From positions 1-6,127 of the forward strand of contig JAKAOC010000153.1 of assembly GCA_021823385.1 (NCBI GenBank): a stretch of DNA of 6,127 bases, given 5' to 3'. This DNA is from Actinomycetes bacterium. Its GTDB lineage: Bacteria > Actinomycetota > Acidimicrobiia > Acidimicrobiales > Acidimicrobiaceae. Position numbers and translations under genes: made by a program. Below are positions 1 to 5,630 of this stretch, in pieces. The notes below the pieces were generated by a model. It ran no database searches, was not told where the DNA came from, and saw only the letters and a list, made by a program, of their open reading frames with translations. Each line of letters opens with the position of its first letter. Position 1 is the first letter of the stretch.

Positions 1-1
1 C

Positions 2-76
2 CTTACTCAAGTCCAGCGGGTCATCCTCGCCTTGTGTGGCGTCTCCCTGCCCTGGCCAGAGGGGCTGGAGGACTAA
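2..76 (+). CDS. C-terminal fragment of an unidentified protein, entering from the left edge
   Basis: Frame 2 of the plus strand is open from the window edge to a TAA at 74-76 and encodes 24 residues, LTQVQRVILALCGVSLPWPE followed by GLED. About four fifths of the codons end in G or C, as in the neighbouring genes. The stop lies 25 bp before the stop of the convergent acyl-CoA ligase, which is a sensible tail-to-tail arrangement. I do not recognise the family from so few residues. A minus-strand frame is also open to the edge here but has no usable start codon or ribosome binding site, so the plus-strand reading is preferred. This call rests on frame openness and context only. Confidence 0.4.
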   Translation, partial: LTQVQRVILALCGVSLPWPEGLED

Positions 77-79
77 CCC

Positions 80-99
80 GAAAACGGTGCGGAAAACGG
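80..99. repeat. Short tandem direct repeat GAAAACGG x2 in the convergent gap
   Basis: The octamer GAAAACGG occurs at 80-87 and again at 92-99, with TGCG between, a 12-bp period. It fills the 25-bp gap between two convergent stop codons. On the minus strand it places two TTTT tracts just after the ligase stop. There is no convincing GC hairpin (only CCCG/CGGG, 4 bp with a 16-nt loop), so a terminator role is not claimed. Confidence 0.45.
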
Positions 100-101
100 G
101 G

Positions 102-1700
102 CTAGTGGGGGAACCTGGCCCGCAGCGCCTTCTTGTCGAACTTGCCGACGCTTGTCCGGGGCACCTGATCGATGATCTCTATGCGTTCCGGTAGCTGCCA
201 CTTTGCGAAACCTCTAGTTGCCAGATGCTCGCGAACCGCCTCCAGTGACACCTCGGTGCCGGGTACAGGCACTACGCACGCGAGCGGGCGCTCTTGCCAC
301 TTGTCGTCCGGGATCGCTACGACCGCGGCCTCGACCACGCCAGGCATGCCCATCAGGGCGCCTTCCAGATCGACTGATGAGATCCATTCACCGCCCGACT
401 TGATCAGATCCTTGGTGCGATCGGCGATTACAAAGTAGCCATCCGGCGATCCGATCGCCACGTCCCCAGTCTTGAACCATCCATCGCCGAACGAGTCGGC
501 ACCCCGTCCGTGCAGGTAGGAGTCGATAACCCATGGCCCCTTGATGTAGAGGTTGCCCATGGTGGTTCCGTCCCAGGGAACCTCGTTCCCGTCGTTGTCA
601 CGCAGGATGACGTCGATTCCCGGCGCGGGCAGGCCGGCCTGGCTCCAGACGCGCTCCAGCTTCTCTTCGGGAGAGAGCTGGAGCATTGCGTGCTTGGGCC
701 TCGCCAGGGAGGAAAGTGGCGATGTCTCCGTCATTCCCCACGCCTGGACGATTGTGATTCCCAGGTCACGCTGGTAGCGCTCAATCAACGGCTTTGGGGG
801 TTGGGACCCTCCGCTGATGATTTCTCTCAGCATGGGAGGGCGGGTTCCTCTCGACCGCAGTTCCTCCTCGATCGTGATCCAAACGGTCGGCACCCCGGCC
901 GACATGGTAACGCCTTCGTCGAAGAGGAGATCCACGAAAGTTTTGGGCTCAAGATGCGGATAGGAGAAAACGATCTTGGCCCCGGTCGCGATCGCCGCGT
1001 GCACCATCCCCCAAGCATTGGCGTGAAACATGGGTACCACGGGCAGGATGCAGTCCGTGGTGCAGATGCTCATGCCCGAAGGCAATGCGCAGGCGATGGC
1101 ATGCAGGTAGGTGGAGCGATGGGTGTAGACGGCTCCCTTTGGGCGCCCAGTAGTGCCGGAGGTGTAGCAGAGTCCTGCGGGAGAGTTCTCGTCGATGTCG
1201 CGCTCGGCATACGTCTGCGGATTTTGGGCTAGCAGGGTCTCATAATGCAGCCAACCGTTCTTGACCTTGCCCGGCTCGCCTCCCATAACTACCAGAGCCT
1301 TGACGGAGGGGATCTGATCCGTAATTTGGTCCAGCACCGGCACAAGGTCTTCGGCCACGAAGACCGCCTCGTCCTCGGCATCGTTGATGATGAAGGCGAG
1401 ATCTTCGGGGGACAGCCTTGCGTTCAACGTGTGCAGCACGCGGCCGGTGCAGGGGATGGCGAAGTAGCACTCGACGTGACGGTAGGTGTTGAAAGAGAGA
1501 GTGGCTATTTTTGCGTCGGGCGAGAGGCCAAGGCCGTCGAGTGCGTTCATCAGCGCACGCGTCCGTTTCGCGAAGTCGCCAAACGTGTAGCGATGCTTTG
1601 TCCCAGGGGATTCCTCTGTGACTATTTCAACGTCAGCAAAGTGGCGGTCAGCGTGTGCCAGCAGGCGCCAGGTGTTCAGCTGCGTTTCCATGATTGCCAT
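102..1700 (-). CDS. Medium/long-chain fatty acid-CoA ligase (AMP-binding, AlkK/FadD-like)
   Basis: This is an ANL-superfamily acyl-CoA synthetase: carboxylic acid + ATP + CoA give acyl-CoA + AMP + PPi, in the cytosol. In 532-residue numbering, the P-loop YTSGTTGRPKG is at 179-189, the FHANAWG block common in medium/long-chain ligases is near 225-231, the A5 motif QAWGMTET is at 319-326, GWFKTGD is at 407-413, and the hinge ADRTKDLIKSGGEWISS is near 426-442. The A10 region PRTSVGKFDKKALR carries the catalytic lysine at about 520. Length and domain order are normal and all core residues are present. Three in-frame ATGs exist (1739, 1700, 1691). I chose 1700 because a G-rich GGGGGGA stretch lies just upstream, whereas 1739 has no recognisable Shine-Dalgarno; 1691 is also possible. 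The gene lies downstream of the gamma-glutamyl hydrolase gene on the same strand, with about 129 nt between them. The natural acid substrate cannot be read from the sequence. Confidence 0.93.
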   Translation of the reverse strand: MAIMETQLNTWRLLAHADRHFADVEIVTEESPGTKHRYTFGDFAKRTRALMNALDGLGLSPDAKIATLSFNTYRHVECYFAIPCTGRVLHTLNARLSPEDLAFIINDAEDEAVFVAEDLVPVLDQITDQIPSVKALVVMGGEPGKVKNGWLHYETLLAQNPQTYAERDIDENSPAGLCYTSGTTGRPKGAVYTHRSTYLHAIACALPSGMSICTTDCILPVVPMFHANAWGMVHAAIATGAKIVFSYPHLEPKTFVDLLFDEGVTMSAGVPTVWITIEEELRSRGTRPPMLREIISGGSQPPKPLIERYQRDLGITIVQAWGMTETSPLSSLARPKHAMLQLSPEEKLERVWSQAGLPAPGIDVILRDNDGNEVPWDGTTMGNLYIKGPWVIDSYLHGRGADSFGDGWFKTGDVAIGSPDGYFVIADRTKDLIKSGGEWISSVDLEGALMGMPGVVEAAVVAIPDDKWQERPLACVVPVPGTEVSLEAVREHLATRGFAKWQLPERIEIIDQVPRTSVGKFDKKALRARFPH

Positions 1701-1829
1701 CTGTCCCCCCCGATCTCCGATGCCATCGGACGCCGGCATTTGGCCGAGATTCCGGCCCGGCTATAAGTATTGCCGCGAGCGTGGGATTGTGGAGGCGGTT
1801 TGGCCAGTTGTAGGGAGGGGAGCGCCGCC

Positions 1830-2537
1830 CTAGTCGGCCATCAGCCAGCGGAAGCCCGCCAAATGGCGGGGATCGGACTGGTAAAGCCTTTCCGGGTGCC
1901 ACTGGATTCCGAGCACGCCGTCACCCTCCACCGCCTCGATAACCCCGTCCGGCGAATGCGCGACTGCGCGCAAACCGCTGGCAAGGCGGGCAATTCCTTG
2001 GTGGTGGAGCGTGTTCACCTCGGTGACACCGTCCATAAGCTCCGAGAGCACTGACCCGGGTTCGAAGATCACGCTGTGGCAGGTTTCGTACTCACGGTCC
2101 GGCCGCGAATGCTCATCGAATCCCGCGGTCACCAGGTCCTGATATAGCGTGCCGCCCATTGTGACGTTGAGAATCTGCATTCCTCGGCATATGGCCAGGA
2201 CTTTTTTGCCTTGCCGCCGTGCCTCTTCAATCATTGCCGACTCGAAAATGTCGCGGACCGGCTCGGTAGAACCGAGTTCAGGAAGAGGTTCATGGCCGTA
2301 AAGGCTCGGCTCGACGTCCCAGCCCCCGGAGACCAGCAACCCATCGACTTCGGAGACGAACTCCTTTACGAGGTAGTCGAGGGTCAACTCGGGATCCTCC
2401 GACAGCGTGGGCGTCGCCGTAACGCTCACGTACACCATCGGAATGCCGCCCAGTTGCATGATCGCGCCAGGATATCCCATGTGAAGTGAATACTTATGAT
2501 CAACCGCAAGTCCGAAGGTGATGCCGATTCTCTTCAA
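1830..2537 (-). CDS. Gamma-glutamyl hydrolase-type class I glutamine amidotransferase (peptidase C26, PuuD-like)
   Basis: The 235-residue protein has the length and motifs of peptidase C26. LLVSGGWDVEPSLYG (about 67-81) matches the family GGxDVxPxxYG block. The nucleophile elbow LAICRGMQ carries Cys117. NTLHHQG (175-181) and SPDGVIEA (195-202) are typical of the family, and IQWHPE supplies His214 and Glu216 to complete the Cys-His-Glu triad. Known members hydrolyse gamma-glutamyl amide bonds, for example gamma-glutamyl-GABA in putrescine degradation. The substrate here is unknown, and no gamma-glutamyl ligase or oxidase is visible nearby, so I do not give the name puuD. No signal peptide is seen, so it should be cytosolic. 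The start is TTG, supported by a strong GGGGAGG five bases upstream and by the hydrophobic opening strand KRIGITFGL. The gene diverges from the RpiR regulator and lies upstream of the acyl-CoA ligase on the same strand. Confidence 0.92.
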   Translation of the reverse strand: MKRIGITFGLAVDHKYSLHMGYPGAIMQLGGIPMVYVSVTATPTLSEDPELTLDYLVKEFVSEVDGLLVSGGWDVEPSLYGHEPLPELGSTEPVRDIFESAMIEEARRQGKKVLAICRGMQILNVTMGGTLYQDLVTAGFDEHSRPDREYETCHSVIFEPGSVLSELMDGVTEVNTLHHQGIARLASGLRAVAHSPDGVIEAVEGDGVLGIQWHPERLYQSDPRHLAGFRWLMAD

Positions 2538-2541
2538 CGAT

Positions 2542-2549
2542 TCCTCCCC
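2542..2549 (-). promoter_or_regulatory. Ribosome binding site that fixes the TTG start of the gamma-glutamyl hydrolase gene
   Basis: On the minus strand the sequence GGGGAGGA precedes TTG at 2537-2535, with 5 nt between GGGGAGG and the codon. No ATG or GTG at a suitable distance competes, so this site decides the start. Confidence 0.75.
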
Positions 2550-2743
2550 ACCGGCTCCGCCATTGCGGCCGACGCCTCCTGCCCAAGTTGCACCCCATGG
2601 GCCTGGTCACGCCTCGGGCGCGTACGTGGTCCGGCCGGAGCGCATTGCCGAAACCCAATGGCGTCGCCAACTCCCGCGCCGCTTCCCGAGGGAATCGACG
2701 CAGCGCCAAAGCCCATGGGGCGGTGACCGGCAATGTATCGCTA

Positions 2744-2757
2744 GTTACATGTTACAG
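2744..2757. repeat. Tandem GTTACA(T/G) heptamer pair
   Basis: GTTACAT (2744-2750) is followed directly by GTTACAG (2751-2757). The inverted core GTAAC recurs at 2781-2785 inside the neighbouring palindrome. Half-site-like elements clustered in an AT-rich divergent region may be part of a regulator binding array. This is inference from pattern only. Confidence 0.4.
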
Positions 2758-2775
2758 CACTTTCAAAGTTAGTAG

Positions 2776-2795
2776 CGTAAGTAACTGTTCTTACG
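2776..2795. promoter_or_regulatory. Candidate operator, inverted repeat CGTAAG-N8-CTTACG
   Basis: Perfect 6-bp arms CGTAAG (2776-2781) and CTTACG (2790-2795) flank the spacer TAACTGTT. The 20-bp size and dyad symmetry suit a dimeric winged-helix or RpiR-type repressor. It lies in the AT-rich part of the divergent region, 148 bp before the chosen rpiR start and about 240 bp from the hydrolase start. Confidence 0.45.
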
Positions 2796-2834
2796 GATTA
2801 CGGTTAGGGGCCTGATCCTCCCGAAGGCGCTGCC

Positions 2835-2851
2835 TTTGGACTGAGTCAAAA
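2835..2851. promoter_or_regulatory. Candidate operator, 17-bp imperfect palindrome TTTGGACTGAGTCAAAA
   Basis: The site is centred on G2843, and 7 of 8 arm positions pair (TTT.GACT against AGTC.AAA; only G2838/A2848 fails). It ends 92 bp before the chosen ATG of the RpiR-family gene, a position suited to autoregulation. The minus strand also reads TTGACT here, which resembles a -35 box, but I find no matching -10 at normal spacing. Confidence 0.45.
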
Positions 2852-2931
2852 CCAGGGACCGCGGGGCTTAGGGCGCGGTGGCACCCTCCCTATGTGGGAA
2901 GATGTTGGGCGCAAGGTACGTGGCCATGCCT

Positions 2932-2938
2932 GAGGGGG
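2932..2938 (+). promoter_or_regulatory. Ribosome binding site that favours ATG 2944 for the RpiR-family gene
   Basis: GAGGGGG lies 5 nt before ATG 2944. The frame is open further upstream (GTG 2878, ATG 2902, ATG 2926), but those codons have weaker or badly spaced Shine-Dalgarno sequences. Confidence 0.65.
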
Positions 2939-2943
2939 TGCCC

Positions 2944-3798
2944 ATGATAGGCGACAACGGACAGACGACGGTGGCCACGTCGTTGCACCGCATGCGCGCC
3001 AGTCTTTCCAAGGCGGAGCTCAAGGTCGCTGAGGTGCTTTTGTCGAACTATCCGGTGGCCGGCCTGGGCAATATCTCGACGATTGCCCGCTCTGCGGGCG
3101 TCTCGGAGCCGACCATCACCCGGCTGGTTACGAAGCTCGGCTTTGATGGCTTTGCCTCCTTCAAGGCGGCCCTGCAAAAGGAGTTGCAGGAGCGGCTGCT
3201 GCCTCCCACCGCGATCAAGCTTCCTTCGCCCGAAGCTTCCGGCCTTATGGACATGGCCAACACCATGACCGAGGGGATGATGCGCTCGCTCTCCGCCGTG
3301 GATCCCGCGGAATTCGCCAAGGCTGCGCGGTTGCTGGCCGACTCCAAGCGGCGCGTATTCGTCATCGGCGGCAGGGTGTCCTCCGCGCTGGCCAAGCACC
3401 TCGCGTGGTCGCTGCAGGTGTTGCGCCCCAACGTTATTTACGTGAGCGAGGGCATTGCCGAAAGAATCAATGCGCTGTTGGATGCCGGCAAGGGCGACAT
3501 TGTCGTGGCCTTCGACTTCCGCCGTTACCAGCCGGACACTGTAACCTTCGTGCGCATTGCCTCCCAGCAGGGTTCGACGGCCATCTTGCTGACCGACCCG
3601 TACCTCTCACCCGCAGCGGGCAACGCGGAGATCGTCTTCCACGCCTCGATCGGAGGGCCGTCGCAATTCTCCAGCATGGTCCCTACCATCGCGATCGTAG
3701 AAGCGATGATCACCCTGGTCACCACTGAACTCGGTGAGCGGGGTCGAAAGAGGATGGAGCGCTACGTCGAAAATTCAGAGGCGTTTGGCCAGCTCTGA
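2944..3798 (+). CDS. MurR/RpiR-family transcriptional regulator (HTH + SIS domain)
   Basis: The 284-residue protein has the usual RpiR layout. An N-terminal HTH_6 domain (about 8-84) opens with LHRMRASLSKAELKVAEVLL, and the recognition helix region ISTIARSAGVSEPTITRLVT leads into the family hallmark KLGFDGFASFKAAL. A SIS domain (about 122-262) follows, with the first loop VIGGRVSSALAKHLAW (140-155). Members bind DNA as dimers or higher oligomers and usually sense phosphosugars through SIS. Here the second SIS loop reads VVAFDFRRYQPDT instead of the usual SxSGxT form, so the ligand may not be a sugar phosphate. I chose ATG 2944 for its Shine-Dalgarno and because the conserved domain starts just after it; an upstream start would add up to 22 residues of unlikely sequence. 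The gene diverges from the hydrolase gene and converges on the GntR-family gene. The best inference is local control of the divergent hydrolase and ligase genes, and of itself. Confidence 0.92.
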   Translation: MIGDNGQTTVATSLHRMRASLSKAELKVAEVLLSNYPVAGLGNISTIARSAGVSEPTITRLVTKLGFDGFASFKAALQKELQERLLPPTAIKLPSPEASGLMDMANTMTEGMMRSLSAVDPAEFAKAARLLADSKRRVFVIGGRVSSALAKHLAWSLQVLRPNVIYVSEGIAERINALLDAGKGDIVVAFDFRRYQPDTVTFVRIASQQGSTAILLTDPYLSPAAGNAEIVFHASIGGPSQFSSMVPTIAIVEAMITLVTTELGERGRKRMERYVENSEAFGQL

Positions 3799-3814
3799 AA
3801 GATCCGTCGACTCT

Positions 3815-4579
3815 TTACAGTCCTGCGTCGTATTCGACGGCCGTGATATTCGAAGACTGCTCGTTCTTTGACGAGTCGAAGACCGATACGAAGCAGTAGC
3901 GGTCCCCCCGCACCACGGTCTCGCGCTTCTCCAGCTTTTCGCCGCCGTAATAGGTGGTGCGCTGTATGCGCATGCCTGCCGTCGGCTCCTTGCAGTCGAG
4001 CAGGCTCGCCTCGTCGCGGGAGAGTATGACCGGTGTAAGGCGCTCCTCGCCCGTGGTTGGCACGATGCCTGCGCGCCGCTCCATCTCGTCGTACAAGCCC
4101 GTGTGCTCGAAGTTGGCTTCGGTGAGGGCGGCGGCGAATTTCATAGGAATTACCACGCGGTCGATAGCGACTGCCTCACCATCGGCAAAGCGGATTCGCT
4201 CGAGGTGGAAAAACGGGTGATCGTCGGGAACTGCGAACTCACGAGCAAGGGCGGCGTCCTTCATGCTGCCCTGCGCCAGAATTTTCGAGCCCTGCACGTG
4301 GCCCATCTTCTCGATTTCGCGGTAGAGCGAATATACCGTGCCGAGCTGCTGGAAGAAGCGCTTGTCAGTCAGGCTCGTGCCGCGGCCGCGCCTTCGTACC
4401 ACGACCCCGTCCTGCTCGAGGCGTCGTACTGCCTCTCGCACCGTCTGGCGGGAGACCTGATATTGCTCGATCATCTCCTTGTCGGTCGGGAAATGCTCCG
4501 CGAATTCACCGGTGTTTATCCGCTCGCGCAGATCTTCCAGAAGCTGTGCCCACAGCGGAAGCGGGCTCGAGCGATCCAA
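3815..4579 (-). CDS. GntR-family transcriptional regulator, HutC subfamily (wHTH + UTRA)
   Basis: The protein has 254 residues from the chosen TTG. The N-terminal winged helix (about 5-70) shows the GntR pattern FPTDKEMIEQYQVSRQTVRE followed by AVRRLEQDGVVVRRRGRGTSL, with the wing at RRRGRGTSL. A UTRA effector domain follows (about 90-232; LERIRFADGEAVAIDR, TGLYDEMERRAGI, GMRIQRTTYYGGEKLEKRE). Known members are repressors released by small-molecule ligands of the pathway they control. The last 20 or so residues (SSKNEQSSN onward) extend beyond the domain as a polar tail. An in-frame TTG at 4612 would add 11 residues, but AAGGAG five bases before TTG 4579 and the family-typical opening DRSSPLPLW favour 4579. 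The amidohydrolase gene lies upstream on the same strand and the gap between them holds a palindrome over a -10-like box. The effector cannot be inferred from sequence. Confidence 0.92.
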   Translation of the reverse strand: MDRSSPLPLWAQLLEDLRERINTGEFAEHFPTDKEMIEQYQVSRQTVREAVRRLEQDGVVVRRRGRGTSLTDKRFFQQLGTVYSLYREIEKMGHVQGSKILAQGSMKDAALAREFAVPDDHPFFHLERIRFADGEAVAIDRVVIPMKFAAALTEANFEHTGLYDEMERRAGIVPTTGEERLTPVILSRDEASLLDCKEPTAGMRIQRTTYYGGEKLEKRETVVRGDRYCFVSVFDSSKNEQSSNITAVEYDAGL

Positions 4580-4584
4580 TCTCA

Positions 4585-4590
4585 CTCCTT
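4585..4590 (-). promoter_or_regulatory. Ribosome binding site that favours the TTG 4579 start of the GntR-family gene
   Basis: On the minus strand AAGGAG is followed by TGAGA and then TTG (4579-4577), a 5-nt spacing. The alternative TTG at 4612 has no purine-rich element at a proper distance. Confidence 0.7.
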
Positions 4591-4617
4591 GGCCGAGGTT
4601 GGAAATGACCAAACCAG

Positions 4618-4629
4618 TATGAGATCATA
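4618..4629 (-). promoter_or_regulatory. Candidate -10 box inside a 12-bp operator-like palindrome before the GntR-family gene
   Basis: TATGA-GA-TCATA is a perfect 5-2-5 inverted repeat. Its minus-strand half contains TATGAT (4629-4624), a 5/6 match to the TATAAT -10 consensus, about 45 nt before the TTG start. No clear -35 sits 16-18 bp upstream; TTGCAC at 4658-4653 is 23 bp away. Overlap of the operator with the -10 would give simple autorepression by the GntR-family protein, whose relatives bind short palindromes of this size. Confidence 0.4.
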
Positions 4630-4681
4630 TCCCAGGTGAGGGGATAATCCTGGTGCAACCGCCCGGGGGCCCTCGAACGCG

Positions 4682-5575
4682 TTAAACGTTCATCAAGCGC
4701 GCCGCGTTTCCATATAGAACCGCGCGCATCCAGTCATCCCCAAGGCCCAATTCTGCCAGCGCGGAAATCTGGACCGCATATGGGTAAGGGATATTGGGAA
4801 AGTCACTTCCCAGCAGGATCCGATCGCCGAGGTCGGCCAAGCGTGGGAGCTGGTGGCGAGGAAACGGTGACATGCTCTCAGTGAAGGGGGTAAAGGCCAT
4901 CGTGGTGTCGAGATAAACCTTGGGGTAGCGGGCAGCCAAATCGAGGAACTCCTCGTACTCCGGGGTTCCGAGATGGGCAATGATCATGGTGAGATCGGGA
5001 TTTGCCCCCATGACCTCGCTAATCGGCCCGATTCCGGTGTGGACACCCGGGGTGGGTCCCGAACCGCAGTGAGTCACGACCGGCACCCCGGATTCAGCGA
5101 GCATGCCCCACACTGGCTTCAGGTGAGCGTCACGGGGGTCATAAGCGCCGACCTGGACGTGCGCCTTGAAGAGCTGGGCGCCGCCTTCGATGGCCTCTTT
5201 GACGTAGCGTTCGGCGGAAGGCTCGGGATAGAAGGTGGCGCACCGGAAGCTCGAGGGGTGCACGTCGGCGAACTCCTGGCTCCAATGGTTGAGCCATTCG
5301 GCCATTCCTGGTCTATGCGGGTAGTTCAGGGCGCCATGGCGAACGACCCCGAATGACGCCAGCCTGTCGAGGCGCTCGGGTTCCGCCAGCTTGTAGGCGA
5401 CGGGCCAGCTCGATCCGATCAAAGGTCCGGCGCTCTCGAAATACGCCCAGACCTTTCGCAGGACGTTGTCCGGCATGAAATGGACGTGGATGTCTATCAG
5501 GCCGGGGATTCCCAAGGAGCGTGCGTAGCCGGCCACGTGCTCATCTTCCAGTCCGCCCCCATCCGGATTCGACAT
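4682..5575 (-). CDS. Amidohydrolase family protein (PF04909, ACMSD-like TIM-barrel metal enzyme)
   Basis: The 297-residue protein is of normal length for amidohydrolase_2. Ligand motifs appear in order along the barrel: GLIDIHVHF with His30 and His32 after strand 1, LFKAHVQVGAYDP with Lys137 and His139, VVTHCGSGP with His169, MIIAHLGTPEYEEF with His201, and LLGSDFPNIPYPY with the conserved Asp258. It ends in the characteristic YGNAARLMNV. The family includes decarboxylases and hydrolases of aromatic or dicarboxylic acids such as ACMSD, gamma-resorcylate decarboxylase and pyrone-dicarboxylate hydrolase; the reaction here cannot be fixed further. No signal peptide is seen, so it should be cytosolic. 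ATG 5575 is chosen over an in-frame TTG at 5581 because GGGAG lies 7 nt upstream of the ATG but only 1 nt before the TTG. The GntR-family gene lies 102 nt downstream on the same strand and may regulate this gene. Confidence 0.91.
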   Translation of the reverse strand: MSNPDGGGLEDEHVAGYARSLGIPGLIDIHVHFMPDNVLRKVWAYFESAGPLIGSSWPVAYKLAEPERLDRLASFGVVRHGALNYPHRPGMAEWLNHWSQEFADVHPSSFRCATFYPEPSAERYVKEAIEGGAQLFKAHVQVGAYDPRDAHLKPVWGMLAESGVPVVTHCGSGPTPGVHTGIGPISEVMGANPDLTMIIAHLGTPEYEEFLDLAARYPKVYLDTTMAFTPFTESMSPFPRHQLPRLADLGDRILLGSDFPNIPYPYAVQISALAELGLGDDWMRAVLYGNAARLMNV

Positions 5576-5582
5576 TTTCAAG

Positions 5583-5590
5583 CTCCCTTT
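5583..5590 (-). promoter_or_regulatory. Ribosome binding site of the amidohydrolase gene
   Basis: The minus strand reads AAAGGGAG, with GGGAG 7 nt before ATG 5575-5573. The spacing makes the ATG the better start than the TTG two codons upstream. Confidence 0.65.
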
Positions 5591-5630
5591 CCACTTCGAG
5601 CCTCGTCGTTGGACAGCTCCACACTCCCGG

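Larger units (their letters stand above)
2538..2943. other. Divergent control region between the hydrolase and rpiR-family genes
   Basis: No gene is supported in these 406 bp. Short frames on both strands have no good ribosome binding site and no recognisable protein sequence. The part at 2551-2735 is GC-rich and has several short inverted repeats: CCCCATGGGC at 2593-2602 against GCCCATGGGG at 2711-2720, CATTGCCG at 2643-2650 against CGGCAATG at 2728-2735, and TTCCC/GGGAA at 2683-2694. If transcription of the hydrolase gene begins near 2740-2790, this would be a structured leader of about 200 nt. The part at about 2735-2815 is clearly AT-richer and is the likely core promoter zone for both directions. 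I compared it with the riboswitch signatures I know (cobalamin, glycine, guanidine) and found no match. Confidence 0.6.

Noticed and set aside
510..1232. Long plus-strand open frame (240 codons) inside the acyl-CoA ligase region
   Set aside because: It lies opposite the clearly conserved ligase gene and has low-complexity, family-less sequence. It is a GC-rich shadow frame.
1741..1829. Separate promoter for the acyl-CoA ligase in the gap after the hydrolase gene
   Set aside because: A TACTTATAG-like stretch exists on the minus strand, but no -35 at suitable spacing was found, so it is not called.
2890..3399. Minus-strand open frame (169 codons) opposite the RpiR-family gene
   Set aside because: It is His/Arg/Gly-rich shadow sequence of a well-supported gene.
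2642..3464. Exact 12-mer GCATTGCCGAAA at 2642-2653 and 3453-3464
   Set aside because: The second copy is inside coding sequence for GIAER, and about one such coincidence is expected in a window of this size.
3798..3816. Inverted repeat AAAGA/TCTTT between the convergent regulators as a terminator
   Set aside because: A 5-bp A/T-rich stem with a 9-nt loop and no following T-run is too weak to call.
4103..4639. Plus-strand open frame (178 codons) opposite the GntR-family gene
   Set aside because: The minus strand encodes a complete wHTH-UTRA protein; the plus frame has no recognisable domain and no ribosome binding site.
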